A stretch of 64,000 nt of DNA from Nymphaea colorata (GCF_008831285.2 NC_045151.1:6711682-6775681); one strand, 5' to 3'. Shown: positions 11,136 through 22,681, counted from the stretch's first letter. Program-made: numbers and translations. The notes: generated by a model from the letters alone, not told the origin.

Positions 11136-14100
11136 CATTGTCACAAAAGACGTGGACGGGTATAATACGGCGATGAAAAAAATGGGTATAATACGACGAA
11201 GCCGAAAATCTCGGGAATAAAACGGGAAAAAGACGGCAAATTTTTAAAAAATAAATAAATAATCCTGATAATTATATAAAAATAAAGTAAGTGAGAAATT
11301 AAAAGAAACATTGGAAAATGACTAGATAAGCAACACATTAAAATTAGATAATGAAATGACAAATACATAACTAACAAAAGTTTTTTGCCTTCATGGCTTT
11401 ACAACACAAATGAAGTCATTTCAGTTGGAAAGTGAAAAAAACATGTCCTAATCGTCTTCCCAAGAAGTGGAGTCATCTTCTTCATTTATTGTACGCCTTG
11501 AACTTGAAGCTCTTTGTCTTTCACTTTCATCAATATTTTCCTCTTCTGAATCTGAAGACAAGTTCGCTGTCTCAGTATTTAAATTTTCTTCTTCAGCAAA
11601 TGGGTTCACATGTTCAATGTAGATAGCTTTTTCATTGGTCTTCTTCAATTCTGGAGCCATGCTTTGCAAACGCATATTCATTCTAATGAAGACCAAATTT
11701 GTTAATCTTGATGGTGCAAGATTGTTTCTTTTCTTCGTGTTAGTAGCATCAAATGCACTCCAATTTCTTTCACAGGCTGATGCGCTGCATGGTTGACTTA
11801 AAATTTTGATTGCTACACTTTGAAGCACAGGAACAGAAGAACCGAACATCTCCCACCAAACCCCTATTATAATTAGAAAACAAAACAAAATTTAAAAGAA
11901 GAAGGGCACAACCAATAATGAATGTTGATTGCATAATAGAAAAACTAGTAAAATGAGACACTTACGTGGATGTGCAGTATGAATAATTGTCATGGCTAAT
12001 CCCTCGCGAAACAATGTAGGATCCTTGTTATGGTATGTGACCAACTCATTAGCTATTTCAGAAAAGTTTTCAAGAGGAACAAGTTTTTTTGTCACTATAT
12101 CCAAACCCTCACGAACTTCTTCATCCATTGTGACCATTTTTTTCCAAAATAAAAGAGGATTTAAAAAAGCAGCTGCAGCATGTACTGGATTGTGCAAGTT
12201 ACGAGCCCATCTCCTATCAATGATTTTTCAATATGACATATATTTTTCCTTCTTATCCTTACTTGCAGCCTTTATAGCTTCTTTAGCTCTGTCAAGTGCC
12301 TCATATAAATATCCCATAGTGGATCCTTCTCCATCTACCATTTTCAATACTTTCACTAATGGTTCCACAAACATGATTATTTCTTTTCCCATATTCCAAA
12401 AATCTTCATTTTGAATAAGATGTGTAATATCTCTTGCATGATCTTTTTCCACTTCTTCGACAAGTCTCCAATCATTTGAGGCAACCATGAACCTCAAATT
12501 TTCTTCTTGTTTTAAAATAGAATGTAAACAAATGAAATGAGAAGCAAACCTTGTTGCACCCGGCCTTTTCAACTCAGCTCCCTTTGTGTAAGTTCTCATT
12601 ACATCTAAAGCTTGCTGCTTATTGTATATGAATTTAACAATTTGTCTAGCTTTTGTCATGATAGATGCTACATTTTCCAAAGTATCAATATCTTCAAGCA
12701 TTAAATCAATGCAATGAGCAGCACATGATGTAGTAAAAATATTTGAATACCTTTCTTCAAGGATAAGTTTTGCCTTTCTGTAATTGCTTCCATTGTCTGT
12801 CACAATCTGTATAACATTTTTTGGCCCTATTTCTTCAATAGCTGAAGATAAAAATTCAGTTATAAGTTCTGCATTCTTAGGAACCTTTTCTACATGTTTT
12901 GCTTTCCAAAATATTGTACCTGTTGGACAACTTACCAACAAATTTATGTATGATCTGCTTCTAATTGTATCCTTCCAAATATCTGACATAATAGTACACC
13001 CATAATGTTCCCATGTAGATTTCATTTCTTCAATATATACATCAACCTCTTTCCTTGCATCATCTAGTAGTCTTTTTCTCGCTGTTTCACTACTTGGTGG
13101 AAAGTATCCTGGGCCATGCTGTGAAACAACAACAACAAAATTCTTGAAATCATTCGATCGAAGTAAGTTGAATGGCAAATTGTTCATAACCATAGCTTTA
13201 AAGAGGAGCCTATCAATATTATCCTTTTCTTGTTTCCTGAACATGTTTGAAATTGTCTGAAGTTGTCCTCCTTCTTTAGTCAATGAGTTTGAAGTTGAAC
13301 CGGAAGAACCTAAATGTGGTCCACTTGCACTTGAACTTATTCGGTAGCTTGACATTTTTCCCTTTTTTGTAGGCTTCTCGTTCATACCTTCAAAAGCTTT
13401 TAGTGCCATTTGTTTGACATTGTCTGGCACTTGATGACATATAGCAACATCATGACATAAAAGACCAGCTAAATGATACTTAAACCGAGTGATTCCTCCT
13501 GTATATTGTTCTCCACAAAAATTGCAAGCCAATTTTCCATCTTCTTTTAATTGTGCATGTCGCCAGAATATGTCCTTGCCTTTATGCATGATTAAAATTA
13601 AAAATTTATCACCACCACCTAAACCATTCAACAAATTAAAAGACAGTGAAAAACGCTTCATCTAACAAGTTTTAGAAACAAACAGAAGACGAGATGGAGA
13701 CGAAGGCATGCATTGAATTGAATCATTGATGCATACGACAACAAGAAAAAAGAAAAATCGAACAGCACATGTATACTATAGTGACGTTGTAAAAAAACGA
13801 AATGGAAACTTGGAAAGACTAAAGAGAACCTGTCACCGCTCGAATGAAAAAGAGATGGAGATTGGAGACGAAGGAAGTTGAATCTCGAATGCCCTCCTCT
13901 TCAGCCGGATGAAAACGAGAAGATGATGAAAACGAGAAGAAGACGATCAGACGAAACCAGCCTAATCTTGAATGCCCTTCTCTTCAGCCGATTGAGAGGT
14001 GAGGTCGAGGAACGAACGAAGGAAGAAGTTCTCACCTCACTCGAAGAAGCCTGCCCTGTTACGCCTCTGTCTCAAAGACAAGATAGACTCGAACGTTCGA

Positions 14101-14442
14101 AGCTGAAGGCCCTCAACAACTTTTCGATTTCAAGTTAACCCTAAGCCCTCTTTTCTTATGTTAAAATACTTTTTTGCCACTAAAAGGTTGAACAAGTTTA
14201 AAGAAAAGGCAACGTCTTAAAAAATATTACAAGCTATGCCATTTTGCACTCGCACGTTAAAAGAAAATGCAAAAAATCGTTTTATGCACGTTTTATACGT
14301 GTTTTATACGCGTTTTTAAAATTTTGCCGTTTTTTTCAAAAAAACGCGTCTTTTTGCCGTTTTTTGCCGTTTTTTTCGTCTGAAACTTTTTTGATGTTAA
14401 ATACGCGTTTTTTTTAATATAACGCCGTTTTTTGTGACAATG
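11136..14442 (-). mobile_element. complete hAT DNA transposon (copy 1)
   Basis: A 3307-bp element with terminal inverted repeats CATTGTCACAAAAGACG (left) and CATTGTCACAAAAAACGGCG (right end, reverse complement), flanked by GTGTGAAT on both sides. Subterminal sequence is rich in gggtataatacg on the left and cgtttttttgccg on the right. The interior encodes a transposase on the minus strand with BED zinc finger, DUF659-like core and hAT C-terminal dimerisation region. One premature stop is the only clear lesion. Two relatives lie in this window (21200-33392 and the MITE at 19726-20038). Confidence 0.95.
11448..13661 (-). pseudogene. hAT transposase with one premature stop and one intron
   Basis: The enzyme would excise and reinsert the element. 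Minus-strand order: BED-type zinc finger near residues 25-75 (IFWRHAQLKEDGKLACNFC, then RFKYHL and a further His), a DUF659-like region (YGCTIMSDIWKDTI, VTDNGSNYRKA, TSCAAHCIDLML), then the C-terminal hAT motif SACERNWSAFD. A TGA at 12230-12228 replaces an expected Trp; the frame continues with KIIDRRWARNLHNPVHAAAAF. A 102-bp intron at 11965-11864 (GTAAGT...AG) joins ...TAHP to RVWWEMFG in frame. The acidic tail NEEDDSTSWEDD ends at 11448. The Met at about 13586 (MHKGKD) may be the real start, with 5' non-coding sequence before it. Confidence 0.9.
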
Positions 14443-14450
14443 GTGTGAAT
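14443..14450. repeat. hAT target site duplication, right (GTGTGAAT)
   Basis: Identical to 11128-11135, directly after the terminal CAATG of the element. Confidence 0.95.
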
Positions 14451-15007
14451 GCATTTCCTAAATCAAGCCTCAATGGATTAGATCAAGGGAGCCAAAGAGT
14501 GATAAGCACAAGAGAGAAGGTTGATGAATATACCTTCGTGTTAGGACTGATTCACAACAACGTGTCTCCTCGGCTTGCCTGGAGGCCAGTCGGTACTTGG
14601 GACTTATCTTTTAGTTGTTCGGCTACTGTTAATTCAGTATAATTTTTTAACTAATTCTTTTGTGACGAATTGGATTTTATACTAATATTATCTAATTGTA
14701 CTACTTCCTTCTTCTTATATTTGTTTATGGATTTCTACTCTCAAGGGACTAGGCAATTTTAGGAAAAGCCAGTCTCCTATTTCTTTGTTGAAGATGCATC
14801 CAGCTAAAGAACTGTAACAATGGAAGACTTGTATGAAAGGTTTTATATACTTCCGTCCTTAATCTCAAGTTGTTCTAACTTTCTAATTGAGTCTTCCTCT
14901 TGTTTATTTCATCCCATGTTCCTAAGAGGAGCACAATACCTGGATTCAAGTTTGGTTCTGGTCTCTAACGAACACGATCCATTGACTCCCCCGCTTACGG
15001 TGAAACC
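14451..15007. other. upstream flank of the PPR gene
   Basis: No retroelement or RNA motif recognised. A 103-codon open frame (14820-15131) overlaps the PPR start in another frame and has no supporting motif. The promoter of the PPR gene should lie here; no convincing TATA box stands out. Confidence 0.4.
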
Positions 15008-17731
15008 ATGCCGTTTTACGAAGCCCATGGGCGTGGTTCTTCGTTGGCTCGTTGCTCCTCTGTTGGCCTACGTCGACTGCGGTTGCGCGCTCGGCAGAGT
15101 GCCATGCATGGAAGAGCTCCATTTCAACTAGTCAACCCGCTCCACCTTATTTCTTCGTTTAGGTGCTTCAAAGCATTCCCGGCCCAGTTCAAATGCCACA
15201 AAAATTCCCTCATACTTTCTCTAGATTTTCATGGTTTTCATGAGTCTTTGGAAAATCGAGCTTCTTCACTGCTGCTAGATTGCTCTGAATCCAAGTGCCT
15301 GCAGCATGGACGTCAAGTCCATGCCCAGATCATTGCAAATGGAATTTATGATGTTCGTCAGCTGAAAAACAAAGTGTTGGGTATGTATGTACTCTGTGGG
15401 AGTCTATGGAACGCTAAGAATGTATTCTTGAGTATTAAGGAAACCCAGTCTTTGCATTGGAATTGGATGATCAGAGGGTTTTCGATGATGGGCCGGTTTG
15501 ACTTTGCTCTGCTATTCTATATTAAGATGCTGGATTCTGGTGTTTTACCGGATAAATTCACGTTTGTTTATGTGATCAAGGCATGTTGCAGCCTTTCAGC
15601 TGTGAACTTCGGTAGGTTCGTGCATAGGCTTTTGGTTTCGATGGGCTTTGATGGAGATTTGTTCGTGGGAAGCTCCTTGATTAAGATATATGCGGAAAAC
15701 AATTGTCTGCAAGATGCACGCCAAGTGTTTGATAAAATATCTGAGCGTGATTGTGTTCTTTGGAATGTGATGATCGACGGATATGCAAGGAATGGTGATG
15801 TTCTTGGAGCTTTGGAACTGTTTAATGTGATGAGGAGTTCTGAGGTAAGACACAATTCAGTAACCTTTCTTTGTGTTCTGTCGATGTTGACTTCCATGAT
15901 GGAGCTGCAAGGTGGTATGCAGATTCATGGGCTGGCAATTCGTTGTGGGTTTGATCTTGAGGTTTCTGTCGCAAATGCATTACTAACAATGTACTCAAAA
16001 TGCCACTTTCTGCCGGATGCACGTCTAGTATTTGACCTCATTCGTCAAAAAGATGTGGTTTCTTGGAACGGAATTATTGCTGGGTATCTCCATAATGGAT
16101 GTATCAGTGGAGCATTGGGTGTCTTCAGTGAGATGCAATTGGCTGGTGCCAAGCCAGATTCTGTTACTTTTGCTAGCTTGCTTCCATCTTTTGCAGAAGC
16201 AGCAGGTCTGAGACAAGGTAAAGAAGTTCATGCTTATATTCTGAGAAACAGTTTGTCGTTTGATGCATTCGTGAAGAGTGCTCTCATGGACATATATTTC
16301 AAATGTAGTAATGTGGAACTGGCACGTAAGGTTTTTTGTGTAACTGGTGCCATTGATGTAGTCATATTTAGCACGATGATTTCAGGGTGTGTGCTGAATG
16401 GTTTGAATCATGATGCTTTAGTGATGTTTAGGATATTGCTGCAGTCAAATATGAGACCCAATTCTGTGACATTGGCAAGTACCTTGCCTGCATGTGCTAG
16501 TTTGGCAGCTTTGAAAGTGGGGAAGGAGCTCCATGGCTACATTCTAAAGAGTGCTCACAGTAACATTTGTTTTGTAGGCAGTGCACTAGTGGACATGTAC
16601 GCTAAGTGTGGGAGACTTGATCTTGGTTTGAATGTTTTCAAGAAATTATCTGGAAGGGATACTGTGGCATGGAACACAGTCATCACAAGCTGTTCTCAGA
16701 ATGGACAACCAGAGGAAGCCATTAAATATTTTCGGCATATGGGTATGGAAGGAGCATTATATGATTGTGTCGCGATATCAGCTGCTCTGTCTGCATGTGC
16801 TGCCATACCAGCCCTACATTATGGAAAACAAATCCATGCATTCATAATCAGAGGTGCCTTAAGAACAGATGTCTTTGCTGAAAGCGCTCTGATTGACATG
16901 TATGCAAAATGTGGCAATCTGGTTTTTGCACGGGGTGTGTTTGAGTTGATGCATGAGAAAAATGAGGTATCGTGGAACAGTATGATTTCTGCTTATGGGA
17001 CTCATGGACATGTGGATAGTGCAATTTCCTTATTTCACAAAATGCTAGAAACAGGCATTCACCCAGATCATATTACCTTCCTTTCTATAATTTCAGCATG
17101 CAGCCATGCTGGTTTGGTTGATGAAGGGTTTCACTTCTTCAACTGCATGAGCAAGGATTATGGGATTATGGCTCGTATGGAGCATTATGCTTGCATGGTT
17201 GACCTCTTTGGTCGTGCTGGAGATTTAGAGAAAGCCTTGAGCATAATTAGGAGCATGCCATTTGAACCAGATTCTGGTATATGGGGAGCATTGCTTGGGG
17301 CCTCCCGTGTTCATGGTAATGTTGAAATAGCAGATGTAGCTTCTAAGAAGCTTTTCCATATGGATCCATCCAATTCTGGATATTATGTCTTGTTGGCTAA
17401 TACCCATGCTGAGGCTGGTGGTTGGGAGGATGTTCTTAAAGTGCGAAGTTTGATGAAAGAAAGAGGAGTTCAGAAGTTACCTGGTTGCAGCTGGATCGAG
17501 ATTGGCAGGTCTTCACGTATGTTCATTGCAGCTGATACTTCCCATCCAGAATCAGCTCAGATCTATTTGCTACTGAGATGTTTACTTCTTGAGCTCAGGG
17601 AAGCAGGATATGTGCCCCAAACCAGATTTGATGCCGTGATTGCTCGTTCAGGTTTTTCCTCATTTATCATATTCCAAGTTATTTGCACAATCTCTCTGTT
17701 ACAACTTACATGCACACCAACTCTCCTTTGA
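15008..17731 (+). CDS. pentatricopeptide repeat protein, PLS class, E subgroup
   Basis: A single-exon 907-residue protein. The Arg/Ser-rich, acid-poor N-terminus (residues 8-35) looks like a mitochondrial or plastid targeting peptide. About twenty PPR units of alternating P, L and S type run from roughly residue 90 to 790, with signatures such as LIKIYAENNCLQDARQVFD, ALVDMYAKCGRLDLG and ALIDMYAKCGNLVFA. An E-type extension follows (VASKKLFHMDPSNSGYYVLL, KLPGCSWIEIG, LRCLLLELREAGYVPQ). No DYW deaminase is present. By family knowledge such proteins bind organellar RNA and direct C-to-U editing or processing, recruiting a deaminase in trans. It resembles the Arabidopsis At4g21300 type in architecture. 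The last ~30 residues (FSSFIIFQVICT...) are unlike an E domain; a GT after GTTCAG at 17652 could be a splice donor giving another C-terminus. Start chosen as the first Met ahead of the targeting-like region. Confidence 0.9.
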   Translation: MPFYEAHGRGSSLARCSSVGLRRLRLRARQSAMHGRAPFQLVNPLHLISSFRCFKAFPAQFKCHKNSLILSLDFHGFHESLENRASSLLLDCSESKCLQHGRQVHAQIIANGIYDVRQLKNKVLGMYVLCGSLWNAKNVFLSIKETQSLHWNWMIRGFSMMGRFDFALLFYIKMLDSGVLPDKFTFVYVIKACCSLSAVNFGRFVHRLLVSMGFDGDLFVGSSLIKIYAENNCLQDARQVFDKISERDCVLWNVMIDGYARNGDVLGALELFNVMRSSEVRHNSVTFLCVLSMLTSMMELQGGMQIHGLAIRCGFDLEVSVANALLTMYSKCHFLPDARLVFDLIRQKDVVSWNGIIAGYLHNGCISGALGVFSEMQLAGAKPDSVTFASLLPSFAEAAGLRQGKEVHAYILRNSLSFDAFVKSALMDIYFKCSNVELARKVFCVTGAIDVVIFSTMISGCVLNGLNHDALVMFRILLQSNMRPNSVTLASTLPACASLAALKVGKELHGYILKSAHSNICFVGSALVDMYAKCGRLDLGLNVFKKLSGRDTVAWNTVITSCSQNGQPEEAIKYFRHMGMEGALYDCVAISAALSACAAIPALHYGKQIHAFIIRGALRTDVFAESALIDMYAKCGNLVFARGVFELMHEKNEVSWNSMISAYGTHGHVDSAISLFHKMLETGIHPDHITFLSIISACSHAGLVDEGFHFFNCMSKDYGIMARMEHYACMVDLFGRAGDLEKALSIIRSMPFEPDSGIWGALLGASRVHGNVEIADVASKKLFHMDPSNSGYYVLLANTHAEAGGWEDVLKVRSLMKERGVQKLPGCSWIEIGRSSRMFIAADTSHPESAQIYLLLRCLLLELREAGYVPQTRFDAVIARSGFSSFIIFQVICTISLLQLTCTPTLL

Positions 17732-18870
17732 ATGACAGATTGATATCTCCAATACTTTGAAATATCTCGATATTCTTGCGATTTTGAAGCAAACCGATAA
17801 TATCAGCAACAAAATATTGCAATACCTTGAAAGATATCGAAGAAATGGAAATATTGCTTTATTGACCTGAAATATTCCCAATAAACTTATTTTCCAACTA
17901 TTTCAAAGAATGTTTCTTTTTTCATATTTATAAGCATGTAATTTCTGTGTTCCTTTTATGTGTCTGAAAAGTTTTTCCTGCTTGTTTCTTCATATGTTTC
18001 ATACAAAAAATTCTAAAAAACCTATTGCCTCATTTTTTTGGTTTTATTTTTAAACTATTTATTTCCAGGTTTTAAAATTTCCAAAAGTTTTTCCTTATTC
18101 TTTCCCCAAAACATTAGGTCTTGAAAAATAACTACCAAGAAAATCCTTCCTGAAAACGACATAGGTGAATGTACTTTGGTACCTCATTTACTCGTTTTCC
18201 TTTTTCCCTTTATTGCTCATCAGATTTGTCCTTTTTTATGAATTTACAGGTTGTTATTTTGCATTTTTAGTTTTGTAACTAAAAGAATATATGGTGTAAG
18301 GTAATGCAGTGGCAACACTTTGATCACACCAGTGTTGTCGATTAGCTGAAGGCTTGTATACTTGCATGTTCATGGTGCTGAAGGCTATAGAACTTGAGAA
18401 TACACTGGTTTGTCTGGTTTCTGTAAAAAGCAGTGCAGCTTAAAGGAGGCATTACCACATTTATCAGTTGAATCCAGCTCCATACAGGATTGATACAATT
18501 GTAAGTTGTCTTGATTCATTAATTATATTTACAGCTCAAATGCACTATTTTTGGATGTTTTTCTGTTAGCTGGTCCTTCTTTGATAACATTTCACTTGCA
18601 TTTACTTATTACTTTGGCTGTTTAAATGAATTCTAGGTTCTTAAAATATGGGAACTGCCAATTAATATTTATGTGTCTGAAAGAGCCAAATGGTTGGTTG
18701 GATGCACCTGAAGGACAACATTCATTGACATATAGCATGACATGGAGTTGGCTTGTGGAGGTTCATAAAGTAATCTACAAATCACAGCACAATCAAAGGT
18801 ACTGTTTGGCCTTTATGCTTTAAAAGTATCTAAGGTATGTAATATGCTTAGTTCTAGAAGTTTGAGTGAC
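17732..18870 (+). other. downstream flank of the PPR gene
   Basis: AT-rich sequence without recognised coding domains. It probably includes the 3' UTR or downstream spliced exons of the PPR gene. The stretch 17740-17880 has repeated gatatttc/gatatc-type words on both strands and may be a small degenerate MITE. Confidence 0.35.
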
Positions 18871-19265
18871 TACTCCTTGCAGGTAATGGAAGAGTTAAAG
18901 GTATAAGGAGTAAAAAGGAAAAAGTTATCCTTTTCTCTCTTTTTTCTTCTTCTCTCTTGTGCTCCATAAGAGGAGAATGGCCTTGCATACTTTTGTACAA
19001 ATGAGATGTATCATCGGCCTAGTGACATGTAAAGTAGTACAATATTTTCTAATTCCATTAAAAGAAGATTATTTTAAGATCCTTATTATATGTGTCCTCT
19101 GGCTGTTTGTTAAATGTAGTAGTTACAAGATGTCAAGGTCCCAAATTGTCAATGAAAAATCGTTATTCATTGACTCAGATGTTTATTTCAATAGAGCTTA
19201 ATGAAAAATTACATGGAGGCCCTCTTTATTACAACTTATTACATAAATGATAAAATTTTCTATAA

Positions 19266-19273
19266 ATTTCAAC
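19266..19273. repeat. MITE target duplication, left (ATTTCAAC)
   Basis: Repeated exactly at 20310-20317. Eight bases, as for hAT-type insertions. Confidence 0.9.
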
Positions 19274-19293
19274 CAATGTTTTAAAACCTAGTG

Positions 19294-19797
19294 ACTCGGG
19301 ACTTGACTCGGCTGTTCTCGGCTCGTGTTTCTTTTTCGGTGGGTCAACTCATTGACTAGGACCGGGTTATGTTAACTCTTTTTTAATAAAAAAATACATA
19401 ACTTGTCTTTTAAACATAAAAACTTAAAAAGTTTGTAAAATGACTTAAGTTCACTTATATGATTCAAAAAAAGCTTTGTCACATATATCATGTATGAGTA
19501 TTATACGGCCAGGAATTTCTCGGGTATAATACGGCAAAGTTGTATACTCGGGACTTGACTCGGCTGTTCTCGGCTCGTGTTTCTTTTTCGGTGGGTCAAC
19601 TCATTGACTAGGACCGGGTTATGTTAACTCTTTTTTAATAAAAAAATACATAACTTGTCTTTTAAACATAAAAACTTAAAAAGTTTGTAAAATGACTTAA
19701 GTTCACTTATATGATTCAAAAAAAGCTTTGTCACATATATCATGTATGAGTATTATACGGCCAGGAATTTCTCGGGTATAATACGGTAAAGTTGTAT
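19294..19797 (+). repeat. 252-bp near-perfect tandem duplication
   Basis: Copy 1 is 19294-19545 and copy 2 is 19546-19797. I saw one difference (acggcaaag against acggtaaag). The unit spans outer-MITE sequence, the AAAAAAAG duplication and the first 72 bp of the inner MITE. The near-identity suggests a recent event. Confidence 0.95.
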
Positions 19798-20038
19798 ATC
19801 TCAGGAATATCTCGGGAAAATCTCAGCAAATTTTTAAAAAATTTAAAACATTTAATAAATCCTGAAAATTATAAATTAATAAAATTTGTGAAAAAATGCA
19901 TATAATATGTGTTTTTTTTCACATTTTTTTGTTTTTTTTTTTTTTAAAGATGCGCCTAGTTGCCATTTTATATGGCTGACTTATTTTTCGCATATTTAAC
20001 GTGTTTTTTTCGATTAATTCGCGTTTTCTGTGGCAATG
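19726..20038. mobile_element. inner hAT MITE related to the full hAT element
   Basis: A 313-bp insert with ends CTTTGTCACATATATC and CATTGCCACAGAAAACGCG (right, reverse complement), flanked by AAAAAAAG at 19718-19725 and 20039-20046. Its left part shares ggaatttctcgggtataata with the subterminal regions of both larger hAT copies, so it is an internally deleted relative. A duplicate of its left end lies at 19474-19545. Confidence 0.85.
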
Positions 20039-21499
20039 AAAAAAAGTCAAACTAACGTAAAGTGAAGTGACAACTAAGTTCATCCTCCATGAATTGTTGC
20101 AATTTAGCATGTTGAATGGAAAGACATTAAGAAAACTCAATCAATTTCATTAATATTGCTTGACTTTAACAAACTGAACTTGTATCTTTAATAAAGTAAA
20201 AAACATAACTTATATCTTAACATGTATCAACTATAAACAGCAATAAAATATTGAAATATGACGTAAAACGAGTGACCCTACTGGGTTCTCGGTGAGTTTT
20301 TAAACATTGATTTCAACTAAGTACCCCAGAATAATAAATATTTCTCTCAACACTCCCCCTCTAGTAAGAGCTCAAATATCTATCATGCTCAGCTTGTCAC
20401 AACACTTCAAGAAGATGGAATTTGGAACTAATTTAGTGAATACATCAACTGCTTGATCTTTTGAGGGTACATGAACAAGTGATATGTGTTATGATTGCAC
20501 CGTATTATGAATATCATGACAATCCACCTCAATGTGTTTTCTCTTCTCATGGCAAAATGGATGATTATCAAGCAGCATTATTGTCATACTTCATCACCAT
20601 TAGTACAAAAATTTTAACATTTAGTTATGTGAATATGGATTTGACCTGCATGACCTTAGCTATTGTTTGAGCCATAGCTATATATTTTGATTTTGCACTA
20701 AACCCAACATTTGTTTCTTGATTCTCCATATGACTAGATTTCTTCTTACAAATATACAAAATCCACCAGTGGGTCTTTAATGAATCCTATTATCCTACAT
20801 AACCAACATCTGAATATGATATCACATCAAGAGGGTGCCCCTTTTTAAATAACGATACTTTTTAGGAGATGTTCAAATATCTAAGAATAATCATACCTAC
20901 ATCCTAACATACTTTTTGTAAGTTTGTCCATAAATTGACTAAGTTCACTAATAGTTAAAGATATATTAGGTCTAGTAACAGTCAAGTAAAGCAACTTACC
21001 AATTGGCCCATGCAATCCATGGAACATGTGTGCCTTGGATCTGGAATATTGGCAGGCTTAGCACCCAATGTGTTCATCTCCTTCATCAAGTCCATTACCT
21101 AATTATGTTGGAATAAGGTTACTCCTTTACTCTTGGCCACCTCAATACTCAAGAAGTATCTTATTAGTCCAAGTTTTTGGTGACAAAGTGCTTTTAAAGC
21201 ATTGCCACATGTATCGTTTATCTGGCGAGGAATTTATTGGGTATAATACGACAAAGTTGTATTTCTCAGGTAAATCTCAGCAAATTAAAAAAAAATTAAA
21301 AATCCTAAAAATTAGCTAAAACTAAAACAAATGAGAAATTAATAAAAACATTGAAAATAACTAGATAAGCAACAAATGAAAATTAGAAAATGGAAAATAT
21401 CAATTTGGCAAATGCATAACTAATAACAATTTATAGCCTTCATGGATTTACAACTTAAATGAAGTCATTCTTCACTTTAAAAAGGAAAAAAAACATGTC

Positions 21500-21712
21500 C
21501 TAGTCTTCATCCCATGAAGTGGAGTCATCTTCTTCATTTGTTATATGCCTTGAAGTTCTTTGTCTTCCACTTTCATCACTATTTTCTTCTTTTGAATCTA
21601 AAGACAAGTTTTTCGTGTCTGTATCTAAATTTTCTTCTTCAGAAAATGGGTTCACATGTTCTATGTAGATAGGATTTGCATTGGTTTTCTTTAATTCTGG
21701 AGCCATGCTTTG
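21500..21712 (-). pseudogene. hAT copy 2 transposase, C-terminal tail
   Basis: The minus frame reads SMAPELKKTNANPIYIEHV through NEEDDSTSWDED, nearly the same as the tail of copy 1. The copia B insertion lies immediately before it, within the CTTTG target. Confidence 0.85.
21708..21712. repeat. copia B target duplication, left (CTTTG)
   Basis: Repeated at 32427-32431. Copy 1 of the hAT shows the uninterrupted sequence gctttgcaaacgcat at the equivalent place. Confidence 0.95.
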
Positions 21713-21888
21713 TGTTAAAGAGTGTTTCTGCAATATTAGAAAGTTAGAGAGGAGGTCTTTAGATATTTTCTTATACTTGTTGGACTGTTTTTGTAATTTC
21801 TGTATCGCCAGCCCTAATCTCTTTTAACTTGAGATTAGGGTTACGTTAATGATCATTCTTCTTGGGCTCTCTCTCTCTCATCGTAACA
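21713..21888 (+). repeat. 5' LTR of copia B (176 bp)
   Basis: Begins TGTTAAAGAGTG and ends CATCGTAACA, directly followed by the primer binding site. Confidence 0.95.
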
Positions 21889-21900
21889 TGGTATCAGAGC
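21889..21900 (+). other. primer binding site of copia B
   Basis: TGGTATCAGAGC, complementary to the 3' end of initiator Met tRNA, abutting the LTR. Confidence 0.95.
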
Positions 21901-22681
21901 CTTCTCCTGTGCCGACAGCCAAGTGAGTTCTCTGGCAACCATCTTCTCTGGTGACCTCTTCCTCCGACGACCTCTTCCTTCCTCCCTCTTCTCATCACCC
22001 ATCTCTATTCTCTCTTATCACCCAATAAGGAGACAGTAAGAGAATAGAGGTTGGGTGTGCTGCGTGGAGAAGGACTTGATCACGCCTATGTGGAAGGCGT
22101 GATCAGATCCTTAAGTGGATCTCGTGGATGTTACTGCTGCTGTGATCAGAGTTTTATGTTGACCGTGTGGGGCAGAGTCAACCTACTTATTGTGGATGTT
22201 GTTTGACGTGAGGAGCTGTTGTTTGTGGATGTAATTTGATGTGAGGAGCAGAATGACCTACAAATCGTGGATGTGAAATATGTAAGTTGAGGCTTCATGA
22301 GTTGTGGACTGCTGCTGATCGTAAGTATGAGATCTATCAGTTGATAGTGTTGGCCTCTTTGTCGTGCGGTGTAGACAACTACTTTTATGTGGAATAGCTA
22401 TATGTAGGAGTAGCAACAACCCTTAGTCGATGGTGGAAGTAGTTCTAGTCATCGTCTGAAACTATTTGTTCAGAATTTACTGTCTATTAAGAACTGCTGC
22501 CTGATTTATTGTGTCTCTGATTTGATGTTGGGGTCATAAGTGTTTTCCATATTCTTCTGTGCTGCCGTGCCTTTGATATTCCTCTAATATTCGTGGTCAG
22601 TGTATTACATTTCAAATCTGTGGGTAACAACTACACCCTAGACTCTTAACTTGTGCGCCAGTTGGGTCTTCTTTATTTACT

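Larger units (their letters stand above)
19274..20309. mobile_element. non-autonomous hAT-like MITE (outer)
   Basis: A 1036-bp element with ends CAATGTTTTAAAACC (left) and CAATGTTTAAAAACTC (right, reverse complement) between ATTTCAAC duplications. No coding capacity. It contains a 252-bp tandem duplication and a smaller hAT MITE (19726-20038). It lies inside a copia LTR. Confidence 0.85.
18871..21186 (-). mobile_element. old reverse-strand copia remnant, interrupted by MITEs
   Basis: Minus-strand reading gives the 3' end of pol: a reverse-transcriptase tail resembling YFLSIEVAKSKGVTLF near 21170-21090, then LMKEMNTLGAKPANIPDP, then the RNase H end HVPSKDQAVDVFTKLVPN and KCCDKLSMIDI with a stop at 20374-20372. 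The polypurine tract AGGGGGAG (20360-20353) and an LTR starting TGTTGAGAGAAA at 20352 follow. The LTR is interrupted by the MITE at 19274-20309 and resumes at 19265 downwards; its far end is not resolved. Confidence 0.75.

Noticed and set aside
13878-14138. 86-codon plus-strand frame inside the hAT element
   Set aside because: It lies in the 5' flank of the minus-strand transposase, is rich in simple repeats and has no motif.
15568-16231. Minus-strand frames across the PPR gene
   Set aside because: Shadows of the PPR coding sequence caused by its repeat structure.
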